Assembly: GCA_050116035.1 (NCBI GenBank)
Contig: JASFPJ010000099.1
Coordinates: 1-10,178 of the forward strand
Reading direction: 5' to 3'
Source of the DNA: SOIA01 sp050116035
Lineage (GTDB): Bacteria > Acidobacteriota > Aminicenantia > Aminicenantales > Aminicenantaceae
Length of the DNA stretch: 10,178 nucleotides
The notes under the pieces: generated by a model
Told to the model about the DNA's origin: nothing
Seen by the model: the letters and a program-made list of their open reading frames with translations, nothing else
The model's database searches: none
In this document: positions 1 to 7,476 of the stretch, in pieces
Layout of the letters: every line of letters begins with the position of its first letter
Position numbering within the stretch: position 1 is the stretch's first letter
Made by a program: the position numbers and the translations under genes

Positions 1-226
1 GGATGAAACTTTCAATCTCTTGTGCGAGATTATCGAGGAAGGTGTAAAGAACAGAGAATTCAGAAAAGTGGATGTCAGACAGGCGTGCTTCATTCTGGGA
101 GCGATGATTCGCGGCTTTCACTTTAAAGGTCCGGTCAGAGAGAAAAAAGAGCTGAGCATCCAGGAAAGCACCGATCTGCTTCATAATTATTTCCTCTATG
201 GAATAAAAAGAGAGAGAAAAGCATAA
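1..226 (+). CDS. TetR/AcrR-family transcriptional repressor, C-terminal fragment (5' end outside window)
   Basis: The frame is open from base 2 to the TAA at 224-226 and gives about 74 residues (DETFNLLCEIIEEG... to ...GIKRERKA). No start codon for the full gene is present; the TTG at 20 lies inside the reading frame and is not a credible start. The fragment is mostly helical, with a pattern (ACFILGAMIRGFHF, then LLHNYFLYGI) that resembles the ligand-binding and dimerisation half of TetR-family repressors. The DNA-binding helix-turn-helix would lie upstream, outside the window. The gene stops 13 bp before an outer-membrane efflux gene on the same strand. A TetR-family repressor as first gene of an RND operon is a common arrangement, so I infer that it autoregulates the operon in response to a pump substrate. 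The family call rests on a short C-terminal piece and on context. Confidence 0.72.
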   Translation, partial: DETFNLLCEIIEEGVKNREFRKVDVRQACFILGAMIRGFHFKGPVREKKELSIQESTDLLHNYFLYGIKRERKA

Positions 227-232
227 AAGGAG
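227..232 (+). promoter_or_regulatory. Ribosome binding site of the outer-membrane factor gene
   Basis: AAGGAG lies 7 nt before the ATG at 240 and directly after the stop codon of the TetR gene. It supports the ATG at 240 as the start and suggests co-transcription with the upstream gene. Confidence 0.75.
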
Positions 233-239
233 AGTCAGT

Positions 240-1568
240 ATGAAGAAAGGAAGAACCATACTCTTGGTTGTCCTGTTGATTTTATGGGCAGTCCGATTTT
301 CTTTTCCACAAGAAAAGATAACCCTGACACTCGAAGAGAGCATTCGACTGGCTCTTTCCCAGAATCCTTATCATCTGGCAGCTGAGGAAAGAGTGGAGAC
401 GGCCAGAGCTCAAGTCAGGGAGGCCGCAGCGGGTTTTTTCCCATCACTGAATGCTCAAGGGTTGCACACGCTTGATGAGAAGCTATTTGAGCTGGAGTTT
501 CCCGATCCCATCACCGGACAGTTTCAGAGGATTTCTGTGGACTTTACCCGGGACTATCAATTTTCTTTATCTCTTTCCTTGCCTCTTTACACTGGCGGCC
601 GTTTGATATCTGGATTCAAGCAGGCGAAATACTCCCTTCTTTCTTCTGAAGAAGCTGTGCGACAATCAGAGCACATCACTGTCTTTAATGCCAAAGCGGC
701 ATTCTACGGCTACCTGCTGGCAGAGGATTTTGTCAGAGTAGCAGAAGAGGCGGTTGAGGTGGCTGAAAAGCATTTTAAAAACGTGGAAAGGCTTTATGAA
801 GTCGGCATGGCCTCAAAATTTGACCTCCTCAGGTCTGAAGTGGAATTAGCCAACCTTAAGCCTCAGCTGATCAAATCCAGGAATAACCTGAAAATAGCTG
901 AGCTGAACCTGAAAACGCTTCTTGGGCTGGATCTTTCGCAGCCTATCGAGATCAAAGGAGAGTTGAAGTTTGAGCTTTTTGAACCTGATTTAGAGGCGTC
1001 AATCGATAAGGCTCTGGTGAAAAGACCCGAGCTCAGCCAGCTAGGATACCAAAAGAAGATGGCCGGAGAGATGCTGAAGTTAGCGCGAGCATCAAGACTT
1101 CCGACTGTCGCGTTATCGGGAACCTATAATTACTGGGCCGACCGTTTAAATTTTGAGGAAAATACCTGGCAGAATTACTATGCGGTTAATTTGGCATTGA
1201 CCATTCCCATATTTAATGGTTTTAGCACATCCGCTAAAGTGGCTCAATCCAAAGCCATGATCAAAGAATTGGATTTAACCACCAAGGGCCTGATGGACAT
1301 GGTGAAATTCGAAGTTAGAGAGGCTCTTTTAAGGTTAAACGAAGCCAAGGAATCCCTTCTTTCCCAGGAGAAAAATGTTGAGCAGGCCGAGGAAAGCTTG
1401 AGGATTGCTGAAATCAATTTTGCGGAAGGGATGATCACAACTCTAGATGTCAGTTCTGTTCAAGCGGCTCTAACCCAAGCCAAGACTAATTATTCTCAAG
1501 CCCTGTATGATTATGTTATGTCCCTGGCTCAATTGGATAAAGCCATGGGAGTGGGGCGAAAGGATTGA
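240..1568 (+). CDS. TolC-family outer-membrane efflux protein (OEP)
   Basis: 442 residues, a normal length for this family. The start is fixed by a good ribosome binding site. The N-terminus is a signal peptide: MKKGR, then a hydrophobic stretch at about 7-20 ending near SFPQ. There is no lipobox cysteine, so it is not a lipoprotein of the OprM type. Two related halves are visible. The first opens with LTLEESIRLALSQNP (about 28-43) and reaches the strand motif LPLYTGG (114-120). The second opens with IDKALVKRPEL (about 255-265) and reaches IPIFNGF (322-328). Each is followed by long Ala/Glu/Leu-rich helices, as expected for the periplasmic alpha-barrel of TolC-type trimers. It should form the outer-membrane exit duct for the adaptor and RND pump encoded just downstream. 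The next gene starts about 50 bp later on the same strand. The transported substrate cannot be told from this protein. Confidence 0.93.
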   Translation: MKKGRTILLVVLLILWAVRFSFPQEKITLTLEESIRLALSQNPYHLAAEERVETARAQVREAAAGFFPSLNAQGLHTLDEKLFELEFPDPITGQFQRISVDFTRDYQFSLSLSLPLYTGGRLISGFKQAKYSLLSSEEAVRQSEHITVFNAKAAFYGYLLAEDFVRVAEEAVEVAEKHFKNVERLYEVGMASKFDLLRSEVELANLKPQLIKSRNNLKIAELNLKTLLGLDLSQPIEIKGELKFELFEPDLEASIDKALVKRPELSQLGYQKKMAGEMLKLARASRLPTVALSGTYNYWADRLNFEENTWQNYYAVNLALTIPIFNGFSTSAKVAQSKAMIKELDLTTKGLMDMVKFEVREALLRLNEAKESLLSQEKNVEQAEESLRIAEINFAEGMITTLDVSSVQAALTQAKTNYSQALYDYVMSLAQLDKAMGVGRKD

Positions 1569-1609
1569 ATAGATGAGAGAAGAAAACATGAGAATGAAGA
1601 AAGAAGACC

Positions 1610-1614
1610 GGAGG
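1610..1614 (+). promoter_or_regulatory. Ribosome binding site that decides the adaptor start
   Basis: GGAGG sits 6 nt before the ATG at 1621. An earlier in-frame ATG at 1573 has only AAAGGA about 9 nt upstream and would add 16 highly charged residues before the signal sequence. The later start is therefore preferred. Confidence 0.72.
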
Positions 1615-1620
1615 AATAAA

Positions 1621-2733
1621 ATGAATAAAAGGCAAATGATAAAAGTATGTGTGGTTTGGCTCCTTTTCTTTTCCTTTTTGACCTGTCGTCCACCCGAGGG
1701 AGAAGAAGGAGGAACAGAAGAAAAATTTGCTGCGGCTCCAGTTAAAGCGTTCAAAGTCCAGAGGCAAAAGATATCAGAGAGATTATTTTACACCGGTGTG
1801 ATCGAAGCCTGGAATAAGATAAATATCACTCCTGATATCGGGGGAAAAATCGCAAAGATTCACGTCGAAGAGGGAGACGTCGTCAAAAAAGGGCAGCTTT
1901 TAGCAGAACTGGATACGCGGGCTGTCCGCCTTCAGCTGGAACAAGCACAAGCGGCTTTAGCTGTGGCAGAAGCCAACTATAATGACGCCCGGAAGAACAT
2001 GGACAGGATGGAACGTTTGAAAAAGGAAGATGCGGCCTCTGACCAGCAGTATGAAAAAGTCAAGTTGGCTTATGATGCGTCTGAAGCTCAACTTAAACAG
2101 GCCCAAGCCGCTCTGAATCTGGCTCGTTACAACCTGGATGTTTCACTGATGAAGGCTCCATTTAGTGGGGTTGTGGCTTCGAAAAACGCAGAAGTGGGAG
2201 AAGTGATCAATCCGATGATGGGAGGGTTTTCAGCAACCAGCGGTGTGCTGACCTTAATGGATTTCTCCCGAGTGAAGATCGAGGTTGATGCGACTCAGCG
2301 GGATGTGGCCCGTATCAAAAGAGGTCAGCCAGCCGAGCTGAGAGTGACAGCCCTGCCGGACCGGATCTTCAAGGGACAGGTATCCATCGTGAACATAACC
2401 GCTGATCCGGTGTCCAAGAAATTCAAGGTTGAAGTCACCATAAATAATCCTGACCTCGCTTTGAGGCCTAACACCTTCGGTGAGGTCATCCTTGAAGTCA
2501 GTACCCACGAACAGGCCTTAGTCATTCCTCAAAAAGCAGTCCTGGAGAATAAATACGTCTTCCGAGTCAAGGACGACAAGACAGTGGAGAGGATTGAGGT
2601 TATCCTTGGTCTTCAGAACTCTGACAGGATCGAAGTCATCAACGGGCTCAAGGAAGGAGATTTGGTTGTCGTGGAGGGAAACTTTGGTCTTGAGGATGGT
2701 ACCCAAATAGAGATCAGAGAGGTCATAGAATGA
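1621..2733 (+). CDS. RND efflux periplasmic adaptor (membrane fusion protein, HlyD/AcrA type)
   Basis: 370 residues from the preferred ATG. The N-terminus has a basic start and a hydrophobic segment at about 8-21 that ends in FLTC, with Cys22 followed by an acidic Gly/Glu-rich linker. This suggests a lipid-anchored adaptor, although FLTC is a poor lipobox. The family order is clear: first half of the lipoyl domain with PDIGGKIAKIHVEEGDVVKKG (split as PDIGGKI, about 71-77, and VEEGDVVKKGQ, about 82-92); an alpha-helical hairpin of about 100-176 rich in Ala, Gln and Lys; second lipoyl half with KAPFSGVVASKNAEVGE (178-194); then a beta-barrel and membrane-proximal domain ending near 370. The protein would bridge the inner-membrane RND pump to the outer-membrane channel. 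Its TGA overlaps the permease ATG by 4 bp, implying translational coupling and matched stoichiometry. Confidence 0.94.
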   Translation: MNKRQMIKVCVVWLLFFSFLTCRPPEGEEGGTEEKFAAAPVKAFKVQRQKISERLFYTGVIEAWNKINITPDIGGKIAKIHVEEGDVVKKGQLLAELDTRAVRLQLEQAQAALAVAEANYNDARKNMDRMERLKKEDAASDQQYEKVKLAYDASEAQLKQAQAALNLARYNLDVSLMKAPFSGVVASKNAEVGEVINPMMGGFSATSGVLTLMDFSRVKIEVDATQRDVARIKRGQPAELRVTALPDRIFKGQVSIVNITADPVSKKFKVEVTINNPDLALRPNTFGEVILEVSTHEQALVIPQKAVLENKYVFRVKDDKTVERIEVILGLQNSDRIEVINGLKEGDLVVVEGNFGLEDGTQIEIREVIE

Positions 2734-5700
2734 AAGTACCAGAACTAGCGGTTAAACGAAAAGTCTCAACGGCCATGCTGGCCATGATTCTGGTCGTGCT
2801 GGGATTCATCGCCTTCGCCAGTCTTGGCCTAGATTTTTTCCCTGACATCGAGTTTCCCACGGTCTCCGTTGTCACCACTTACTCCGGCGCTTCATCCGAG
2901 GATATCGAGAACACCATCACCAGGCCCCTCGAACAGATTATCAACACCATCAGCCGGGTCAAGGAAGTGGATTCGATGACGACCGAGGGAGCCTCGGTGA
3001 TCATGGTGGAGTTCGAATGGGGTACAAACCTGGATTTTGCCGCTCAGGATATCAGAGACCAGATTGGGCTCTACCGGAATTTTATTCCGGAAGATGCGAG
3101 CGATCCGTTGGTGGTCAAGTGGAACCTTGGCCAGATGCCCATCATTTTCGGTGGGATCACCGCAGACAGGCCAACTCTTGAACTCAAAGAGCTAATAGAA
3201 GATGAGGTTGCACCGCGGCTGGAGAGGATCGACGGCGTCGCGTCAGCCCAGGTATTCTCCATGGACACTCGAGAGATCCTGGTGGCTGTGGATAAGGCTG
3301 CCCTGGAGTCCTTCAATATATCCTTCGACCAGATCCTTATGGCTCTCAGCATGGAGAACCTGAACCTTCCTGCCGGGCGGGTCACGGAGAGACACTCCGA
3401 ATACCTGTTGCGAACCATTGGAGAATTTCGAAGTCTGGATGATGTCCGGAATACGATCATCGGTTCAACCCAGACCGGCCAGCCCATCTACCTTACGGAT
3501 ATAGCTGCAGTCAGGGACACTCTGAAAGATACGCGTTTGATTAGCCGGACTCAAGGGGAAAAAGCGGTTTTCTATTTCATCAGCAAACGTTCAGGCGCGA
3601 ATACCGTCACCACAGCCCAGGATGTCAACAGAGAACTGGATAGAATTTTGCCGACGCTGCCTCCGGATGTGACTTTTCATCCTTTTATGGACCAGGCGGA
3701 TATGATCCAGAGCGTCGTCCGACGCACCGGCAACAATGCCCTGGTCGGCGGGATTCTGGCCATATTCTTCATCTTTATCTTCCTTCGCAATTGGCGTCCA
3801 ACCTTGACCATCGCTCTGGCCATTCCTCTTTCGATCATCACCACCTTCATCGCTTTTTATCTCGCCGGCTACACCATTAACCTTCTCACTCTCGGGGGAT
3901 TGGCGCTGGGCATCGGAATGCTGGTTGACAACGCTATCGTCGTTATCGAGAGTATTTTCCGCCACATGGAAGAAGGCGAGAATAGGGAGGAAGCGGCAAA
4001 AAGAGGCGCTTCTGAGGTGGGGATGGCCATCACCGCTTCCACGCTGACCACGATCGCCGTGTTTTTCCCGATGGTCTTTGCTCAGGGAATTACCGGAAGG
4101 TTGACTCGTGGTTTAGCGCTGGCCATTGCCTTTTCTCTGCTGGCCTCACTGTTTGTGGCCCTCACGGTAGTCCCCATGGTGGCCTCTGTCTTGTTCAAAG
4201 CCAACAACAGGCAGGATGAGGAAAGAAAGAATAAGAGAAAAATCCAGTTTGAAAAAGCCAGGAATTTTTACAGGAATCTCCTGCACAAGGCCCTTAAGCG
4301 AAGAGGGCTGGTTCTGGGAGGGACGTTTGGCTTATTGGTCCTTTCATTGGCCATCGTTCCTTTCCTGGGGACAGAATTCATGCCGGCCATGGACAGAGAG
4401 ATGATCATGCTCCAGGTCAAGATGCCCGTGGGAACGTCACTCGAAGAAACGAATCGTGTGGTGACGATGGTCGAAAGATTGATGGCCCAGGAACCGGAAG
4501 TGCTGAATGTATCGGTTCAAGTCGGTTCCCAGGCTGAGGAGAACCCTGCGGATATGGCCGGAGGAATGTCCACCACGGGCTCGCATGAAGGATTGCTCTG
4601 GGTTGGATTAACACCTTTAAGAGAAAGAGACCTTTCTGATATCGAAGTCATGGAAAAGATTCGAAGCAAACTTCCTAAGCTCAAGGATGTCAAGTTTGAG
4701 TCTCTCGATATCGGACAGGCCATGATGGGAGGAGCCACAGCCCCGGTCGAGATAAAGATCTTCGGAAAAGATATCAGCATCCTGAAAGAAATCGGAGATA
4801 ACGTGGTCGAGAGAATCCGTGGTGTGGAAGGCTTGAGGGATGTCACTCATTCCCTGGCGGAAGGAAAGCCCGAGTACCACATCACCATAGAGCGGGAAAA
4901 GGCCTCGCGGATGGGGCTGAAAGTCAGCCAGGTCGGAAACGCGATTCAAACCGCTACGTTGGGTAAGGTTGCCACACGCTTCAGAGAAGGCAACGAGGAG
5001 ATCGACATCAGAGTTCGATTTGAGGAGAAGTTCAGAGACAGACTGGAAGATATCAGAAACATACCGATCATGACTCCTTTGAACACCACAGTCAGCCTGG
5101 GAGAGGTAGCCGTCATTACTCGTGGAGAAGGCCCCATCCGGATCAACCGGGAGAACCAGGCTCGGGTGATCACGGTCACAGGGAATATCGTTGGCCGAGA
5201 CCTGGGGAGTGTGGTGAGAGACATCAGAGGAAGGATAGCGGATATTGAGAGAGGATTGCCATCCGGATATTTCACTGAATTCGGCGGTCAGTTCGAACAG
5301 ATGCAGGAAGCTTTCGTCATCATGGCCGCTGCCTTTGCCCTCGCCACTCTGCTGGTCTACATGATCATGGCCTCCCAGTTCGAGTCGTTCCGCCATCCCT
5401 TTGTCATCATGTTTACCATCCCTCTGTCCATCATCGGAGTGATTGTCGCTCTGCTCATTTCGGGAAGGCCTGTCAGCCTGCCGGTATTGATCGGTTTCAT
5501 CATACTGGGCGGAATTGCGGTCAACAACGGCATTGTCATGGTGGATTATATCAACCAGTTGAAGCAGAGAGGAGTGGACAAGAAGGAGGCAATTCTTCAA
5601 GCCTGCGTCGTGCGGCTGCGGCCGGTGTTGATTACGGCTTTCACCACTATCCTGGGCATGATGCCCATGGCCCTGAGTGTTTCGGAGGGAGCTGAGATGA

Positions 5701-5822
5701 GAGCGCCCATGGCTATCACTGTGGTCGGCGGATTGACGGCTACGACTTTTCTGACGCTCTTCATCATTCCTATTGTTTACAGTTTTTTCGACCGGGTGAA
5801 GTTTAAAGAAAAGGTTGTATAA
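2730..5822 (+). CDS. RND-family efflux permease (AcrB-like, HAE-1/HAE-like)
   Basis: 1030 residues, the standard length for AcrB-like pumps. It contains the two-fold repeat of the family: a first transmembrane helix at about 12-34, a large periplasmic loop, a six-helix bundle from about 335 to 490, a charged cytosolic linker (about 490-525), then a second copy with helices from about 870 to 1020. Family motifs include FPDIEFPTV after helix 1, the helix 4 motif GMLVDNAIVVIES (D400, N401), and RLRPVLITAF in helix 11 (R962, R964). AcrB has two adjacent Asp residues in helix 4 and a Lys in helix 10. Here the second Asp is N401 and the Lys-equivalent is N932 (VNNGIVMVDY). This matches a subgroup of RND pumps with VDNAIV/VNN motifs, so I regard it as a functional variant and not damage. 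The pump would use the proton gradient to export a compound through the adaptor and the TolC-like channel encoded upstream. The substrate is unknown. Confidence 0.95.
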   Translation: MKVPELAVKRKVSTAMLAMILVVLGFIAFASLGLDFFPDIEFPTVSVVTTYSGASSEDIENTITRPLEQIINTISRVKEVDSMTTEGASVIMVEFEWGTNLDFAAQDIRDQIGLYRNFIPEDASDPLVVKWNLGQMPIIFGGITADRPTLELKELIEDEVAPRLERIDGVASAQVFSMDTREILVAVDKAALESFNISFDQILMALSMENLNLPAGRVTERHSEYLLRTIGEFRSLDDVRNTIIGSTQTGQPIYLTDIAAVRDTLKDTRLISRTQGEKAVFYFISKRSGANTVTTAQDVNRELDRILPTLPPDVTFHPFMDQADMIQSVVRRTGNNALVGGILAIFFIFIFLRNWRPTLTIALAIPLSIITTFIAFYLAGYTINLLTLGGLALGIGMLVDNAIVVIESIFRHMEEGENREEAAKRGASEVGMAITASTLTTIAVFFPMVFAQGITGRLTRGLALAIAFSLLASLFVALTVVPMVASVLFKANNRQDEERKNKRKIQFEKARNFYRNLLHKALKRRGLVLGGTFGLLVLSLAIVPFLGTEFMPAMDREMIMLQVKMPVGTSLEETNRVVTMVERLMAQEPEVLNVSVQVGSQAEENPADMAGGMSTTGSHEGLLWVGLTPLRERDLSDIEVMEKIRSKLPKLKDVKFESLDIGQAMMGGATAPVEIKIFGKDISILKEIGDNVVERIRGVEGLRDVTHSLAEGKPEYHITIEREKASRMGLKVSQVGNAIQTATLGKVATRFREGNEEIDIRVRFEEKFRDRLEDIRNIPIMTPLNTTVSLGEVAVITRGEGPIRINRENQARVITVTGNIVGRDLGSVVRDIRGRIADIERGLPSGYFTEFGGQFEQMQEAFVIMAAAFALATLLVYMIMASQFESFRHPFVIMFTIPLSIIGVIVALLISGRPVSLPVLIGFIILGGIAVNNGIVMVDYINQLKQRGVDKKEAILQACVVRLRPVLITAFTTILGMMPMALSVSEGAEMRAPMAITVVGGLTATTFLTLFIIPIVYSFFDRVKFKEKVV

Positions 5823-5885
5823 GGACAATTCTCAGAAAAAGAGGATTCCGAATAGATGGCTCGTAAAGAAAGGGTCAGTGAAGAA

Positions 5886-5993
5886 GGGCTCAGGGCTCGA
5901 CATTAGACATTTTGTTTTAGTCAATTAAAATCCTTTAAGAGTGAAGTTTTGATTTATTTAGTGGTTAAATGTCTGATGTCCAGCCCTGACCCC
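5886..5993. repeat. Foldback (palindromic) element 1, 108 bp with 27-bp terminal inverted repeats
   Basis: The left arm at 5886-5912 and the right arm at 5967-5993 are reverse complements at 24 of 27 positions. The right end reads GGGGTCAG on the minus strand and the left end is GGGCTCAG. The 54-bp spacer is A/T-rich and has no reading frame. The element lies between two convergent genes, so its RNA could fold and help end transcription from either side. No clear U-tract follows either arm, so a terminator role is unproven. The size, the structure and the terminus shared with the element at 7295-7464 suggest a small dispersed repeat of the REP or MITE kind, possibly mobilised in trans by a transposase that is not in this window. 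Confidence 0.72.
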
Positions 5994-6016
5994 ATTGGGG
6001 AGAACCCCATAAGAGA

Positions 6017-7162
6017 TTAAGTCTTGTACCTGAGGAATGCTCCGATTTTTCCGTATCTGTTCAATTTGGATGGGGGTGCAACATGCTTGACTTGGCAGTT
6101 TTTATCCATGGCTGCCTCCACGGCTTCGTCGATGATATCCATCATTTTATCTGTTTTTATCTGACAGGAGGGGCACTTGAGCTCATCCAGAAACAGAAAA
6201 TGGCATTTGGGACACTTCCTCCCAGGTTGGGAGAAATTGCGAGTCACGATAAGGGTTTGGACTTCACTCTGATTGAGGCTCCTTAGAGTCTGTTTCAAGC
6301 CGGCGGTGGCCAATCCCCCTTTCTCCAATTCAGAGATTAGCCTGGGTACAATCTCGTTTTCTTCCTGCTTTTTCAGCTTTTTTTCTAACTCCAGAGATTC
6401 TTTCAAGAGTGTGGTCTCTGGATCACCGGGCATGGCTTTGAGTCTTCCTTTTATTTTGCCTTTGATATAAGGATGGAGGAGTGCTTCAAAATCTGAGCAG
6501 TACTTTTCTCTACATCCCAAGAAGATCCATTCAAAGTGATTTTTTTTGAATAACTTGAAGGTTGTCTGGGCTATCTTTTTCAGGTTGTCATGGAGGTGAG
6601 TGGCAACGTGTCTTTCGATCCGTTTCGATTCGTAACCTTCCCAACCTCCTTCTCTGACTTTACTGGGGACATCCTCCTTGTGGCTATCCAGGAGAGTGAT
6701 TTCCCCCATGAATATGTCATACCATTTGGCTTCTTTGCGGTCTAGAGTCAAGGCAAAGATTCGGTGGTGTTCATCCAGAATTGCAGAGAGTGGACGAACA
6801 TAAGGATTTCTATCGAATACGATTCTGTTCCTTGGGGGGCTGGGAAGATTGAAAAACTGCCAGAAATCCTGGCTGCTGCATGAGAATACGGCTAACCCTG
6901 AAAAATTATTCGATGAGAGATTTTGAGAGCAAAAACGGTCAATTTTGTTCAGGTCTTTATAAAGTGAGTCTTTCTTTTTCTTGCCTGCATCCAACTCTTC
7001 GATTTGGGATTTGCTTTGATTCAGAAGGTTTTTCAAAGAAAGAACAATCTCTTTCTTCCTCATTTGGCTCTTGTCCGAATTGAGATAAAAAGAGGTTGTT
7101 AAAAAATCTTCACTCTTGAATTTAGATAAGTCTTCAACCTGCTGCCGACTCAAAAATTTCAT
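6017..7162 (-). CDS. Bacterial archaeo-eukaryotic release factor 1-like protein (baeRF-type) with zinc ribbon
   Basis: 381 residues, starting at an ATG (7162-7160) with a strong AAGGAGG site. The N-terminal 100 residues hold a charged helical region (about 31-80) and a GLAVFSCS strand. Residues 125-200 match the eRF1/Pelota-like middle domain: a strand ending FALTLDRKEAKWYDIFMGE, then a loop with EGGWEGYESK and a His-containing helix (RHVATHLHDNL). In class 1 release factors this loop carries GGQ, which triggers peptidyl-tRNA hydrolysis; here it is GGW (172-174). Residues 205-310 look like the third eRF1 domain (EWIFLGCREK, then ETLI-type strands). A zinc ribbon CPKC...CPSC (C317, C320, C330, C333) is inserted before the end. 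The C-terminus IGAFLRYKT closely resembles the IGxxLRY end of eRF1. There is no recognisable NIKS stop-codon reading domain. A role in ribosome rescue, tRNA cleavage or translation quality control is inferred from the family. It is transcribed alone. Confidence 0.78.
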   Translation of the reverse strand: MKFLSRQQVEDLSKFKSEDFLTTSFYLNSDKSQMRKKEIVLSLKNLLNQSKSQIEELDAGKKKKDSLYKDLNKIDRFCSQNLSSNNFSGLAVFSCSSQDFWQFFNLPSPPRNRIVFDRNPYVRPLSAILDEHHRIFALTLDRKEAKWYDIFMGEITLLDSHKEDVPSKVREGGWEGYESKRIERHVATHLHDNLKKIAQTTFKLFKKNHFEWIFLGCREKYCSDFEALLHPYIKGKIKGRLKAMPGDPETTLLKESLELEKKLKKQEENEIVPRLISELEKGGLATAGLKQTLRSLNQSEVQTLIVTRNFSQPGRKCPKCHFLFLDELKCPSCQIKTDKMMDIIDEAVEAAMDKNCQVKHVAPPSKLNRYGKIGAFLRYKT

Positions 7163-7166
7163 CAGG

Positions 7167-7173
7167 CCTCCTT
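7167..7173 (-). promoter_or_regulatory. Ribosome binding site of the eRF1-like gene
   Basis: Read on the minus strand, AAGGAGG precedes the ATG by 4 nt. It is the strongest Shine-Dalgarno match in the window and fixes the start at 7162. Confidence 0.82.
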
Positions 7174-7247
7174 TTCATGAATTGTAGGTGAGTTTAAAGA
7201 TTTGGATGAAAAGACATGACGTAAGCTGGAGGGTGTCACTGAATGTT

Positions 7248-7276
7248 AAAATAAGAACTGAACCTCCATTTGTCAA
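7248..7276 (-). promoter_or_regulatory. Sigma70-type promoter of the eRF1-like gene
   Basis: On the minus strand, TTGACA (7276-7271, a perfect -35) is followed after exactly 17 bp by TATTTT (7253-7248, 4 of 6 matches to TATAAT). Transcription would begin near 7241, giving a 5' leader of about 80 nt before the ATG at 7162. The -35 box lies about 18 bp from the edge of foldback element 2. Confidence 0.62.
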
Positions 7277-7294
7277 GTATCAAGATTTGAATTT

Positions 7295-7464
7295 GGGGTC
7301 AGACCTTAGTCACTTCAGTAATTTCGATCTGGCTATTAAAAGTGGATGTATAAAAGCTGCGGCAATTTCAACCTTATTCTAAAGGAAATTGGGGTTATCA
7401 AGGTCTCATTTATACAATCGATATTAACAATATTTATTACTGGAGTGACTTAGATCTGATCCCC
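7295..7464. repeat. Foldback (palindromic) element 2, 170 bp, nested inverted repeats
   Basis: The outer arms at 7295-7322 and 7436-7464 are reverse complements at about 25 of 29 aligned positions, with one single-base gap. They start with GGGGTCAG on the left and end in CTGATCCCC on the right. Inside are two further paired segments in the correct nested order: GATGTATAAA (7345-7354) with TTTATACAATC (7409-7419), and CAATTTC (7363-7369) with GAAATTG (7385-7391). The whole element could therefore fold into one long imperfect hairpin. No reading frame of note is present. It lies between the divergent promoters of the eRF1-like gene and the tRNA gene, and shares its terminus with element 1. It is probably a non-autonomous mobile or REP-like repeat. 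Confidence 0.74.
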
Positions 7465-7476
7465 TTACTCTTACTC

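Noticed and set aside
1573..1620. Upstream ATG (1573) as the adaptor start
   Set aside because: It would place 16 charged residues before the signal sequence and has a weaker ribosome binding site than the ATG at 1621.
3591..3965. Minus-strand open frame of 124 codons inside the RND gene
   Set aside because: It is antisense to conserved transmembrane motifs of the permease, with no start signal or family resemblance.
4617..5828. Long (403-codon) open frame on the minus strand
   Set aside because: It is fully antisense to the well-supported RND permease. Its composition (rich in Ser, His, Asp, Arg) is typical of a shadow frame, and no family motif is visible.
5854..5907. Short open frame starting MARKERVSEEGL
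   Set aside because: Only about 16 codons, no ribosome binding site, and it runs into the left arm of foldback element 1.
5996..6009. TGGGG-AGAA-CCCCA hairpin just downstream of the eRF1-like stop codon
   Set aside because: The 5-bp stem is followed by no T-tract in either direction, so it is not a convincing intrinsic terminator. The neighbouring foldback element is a better candidate.
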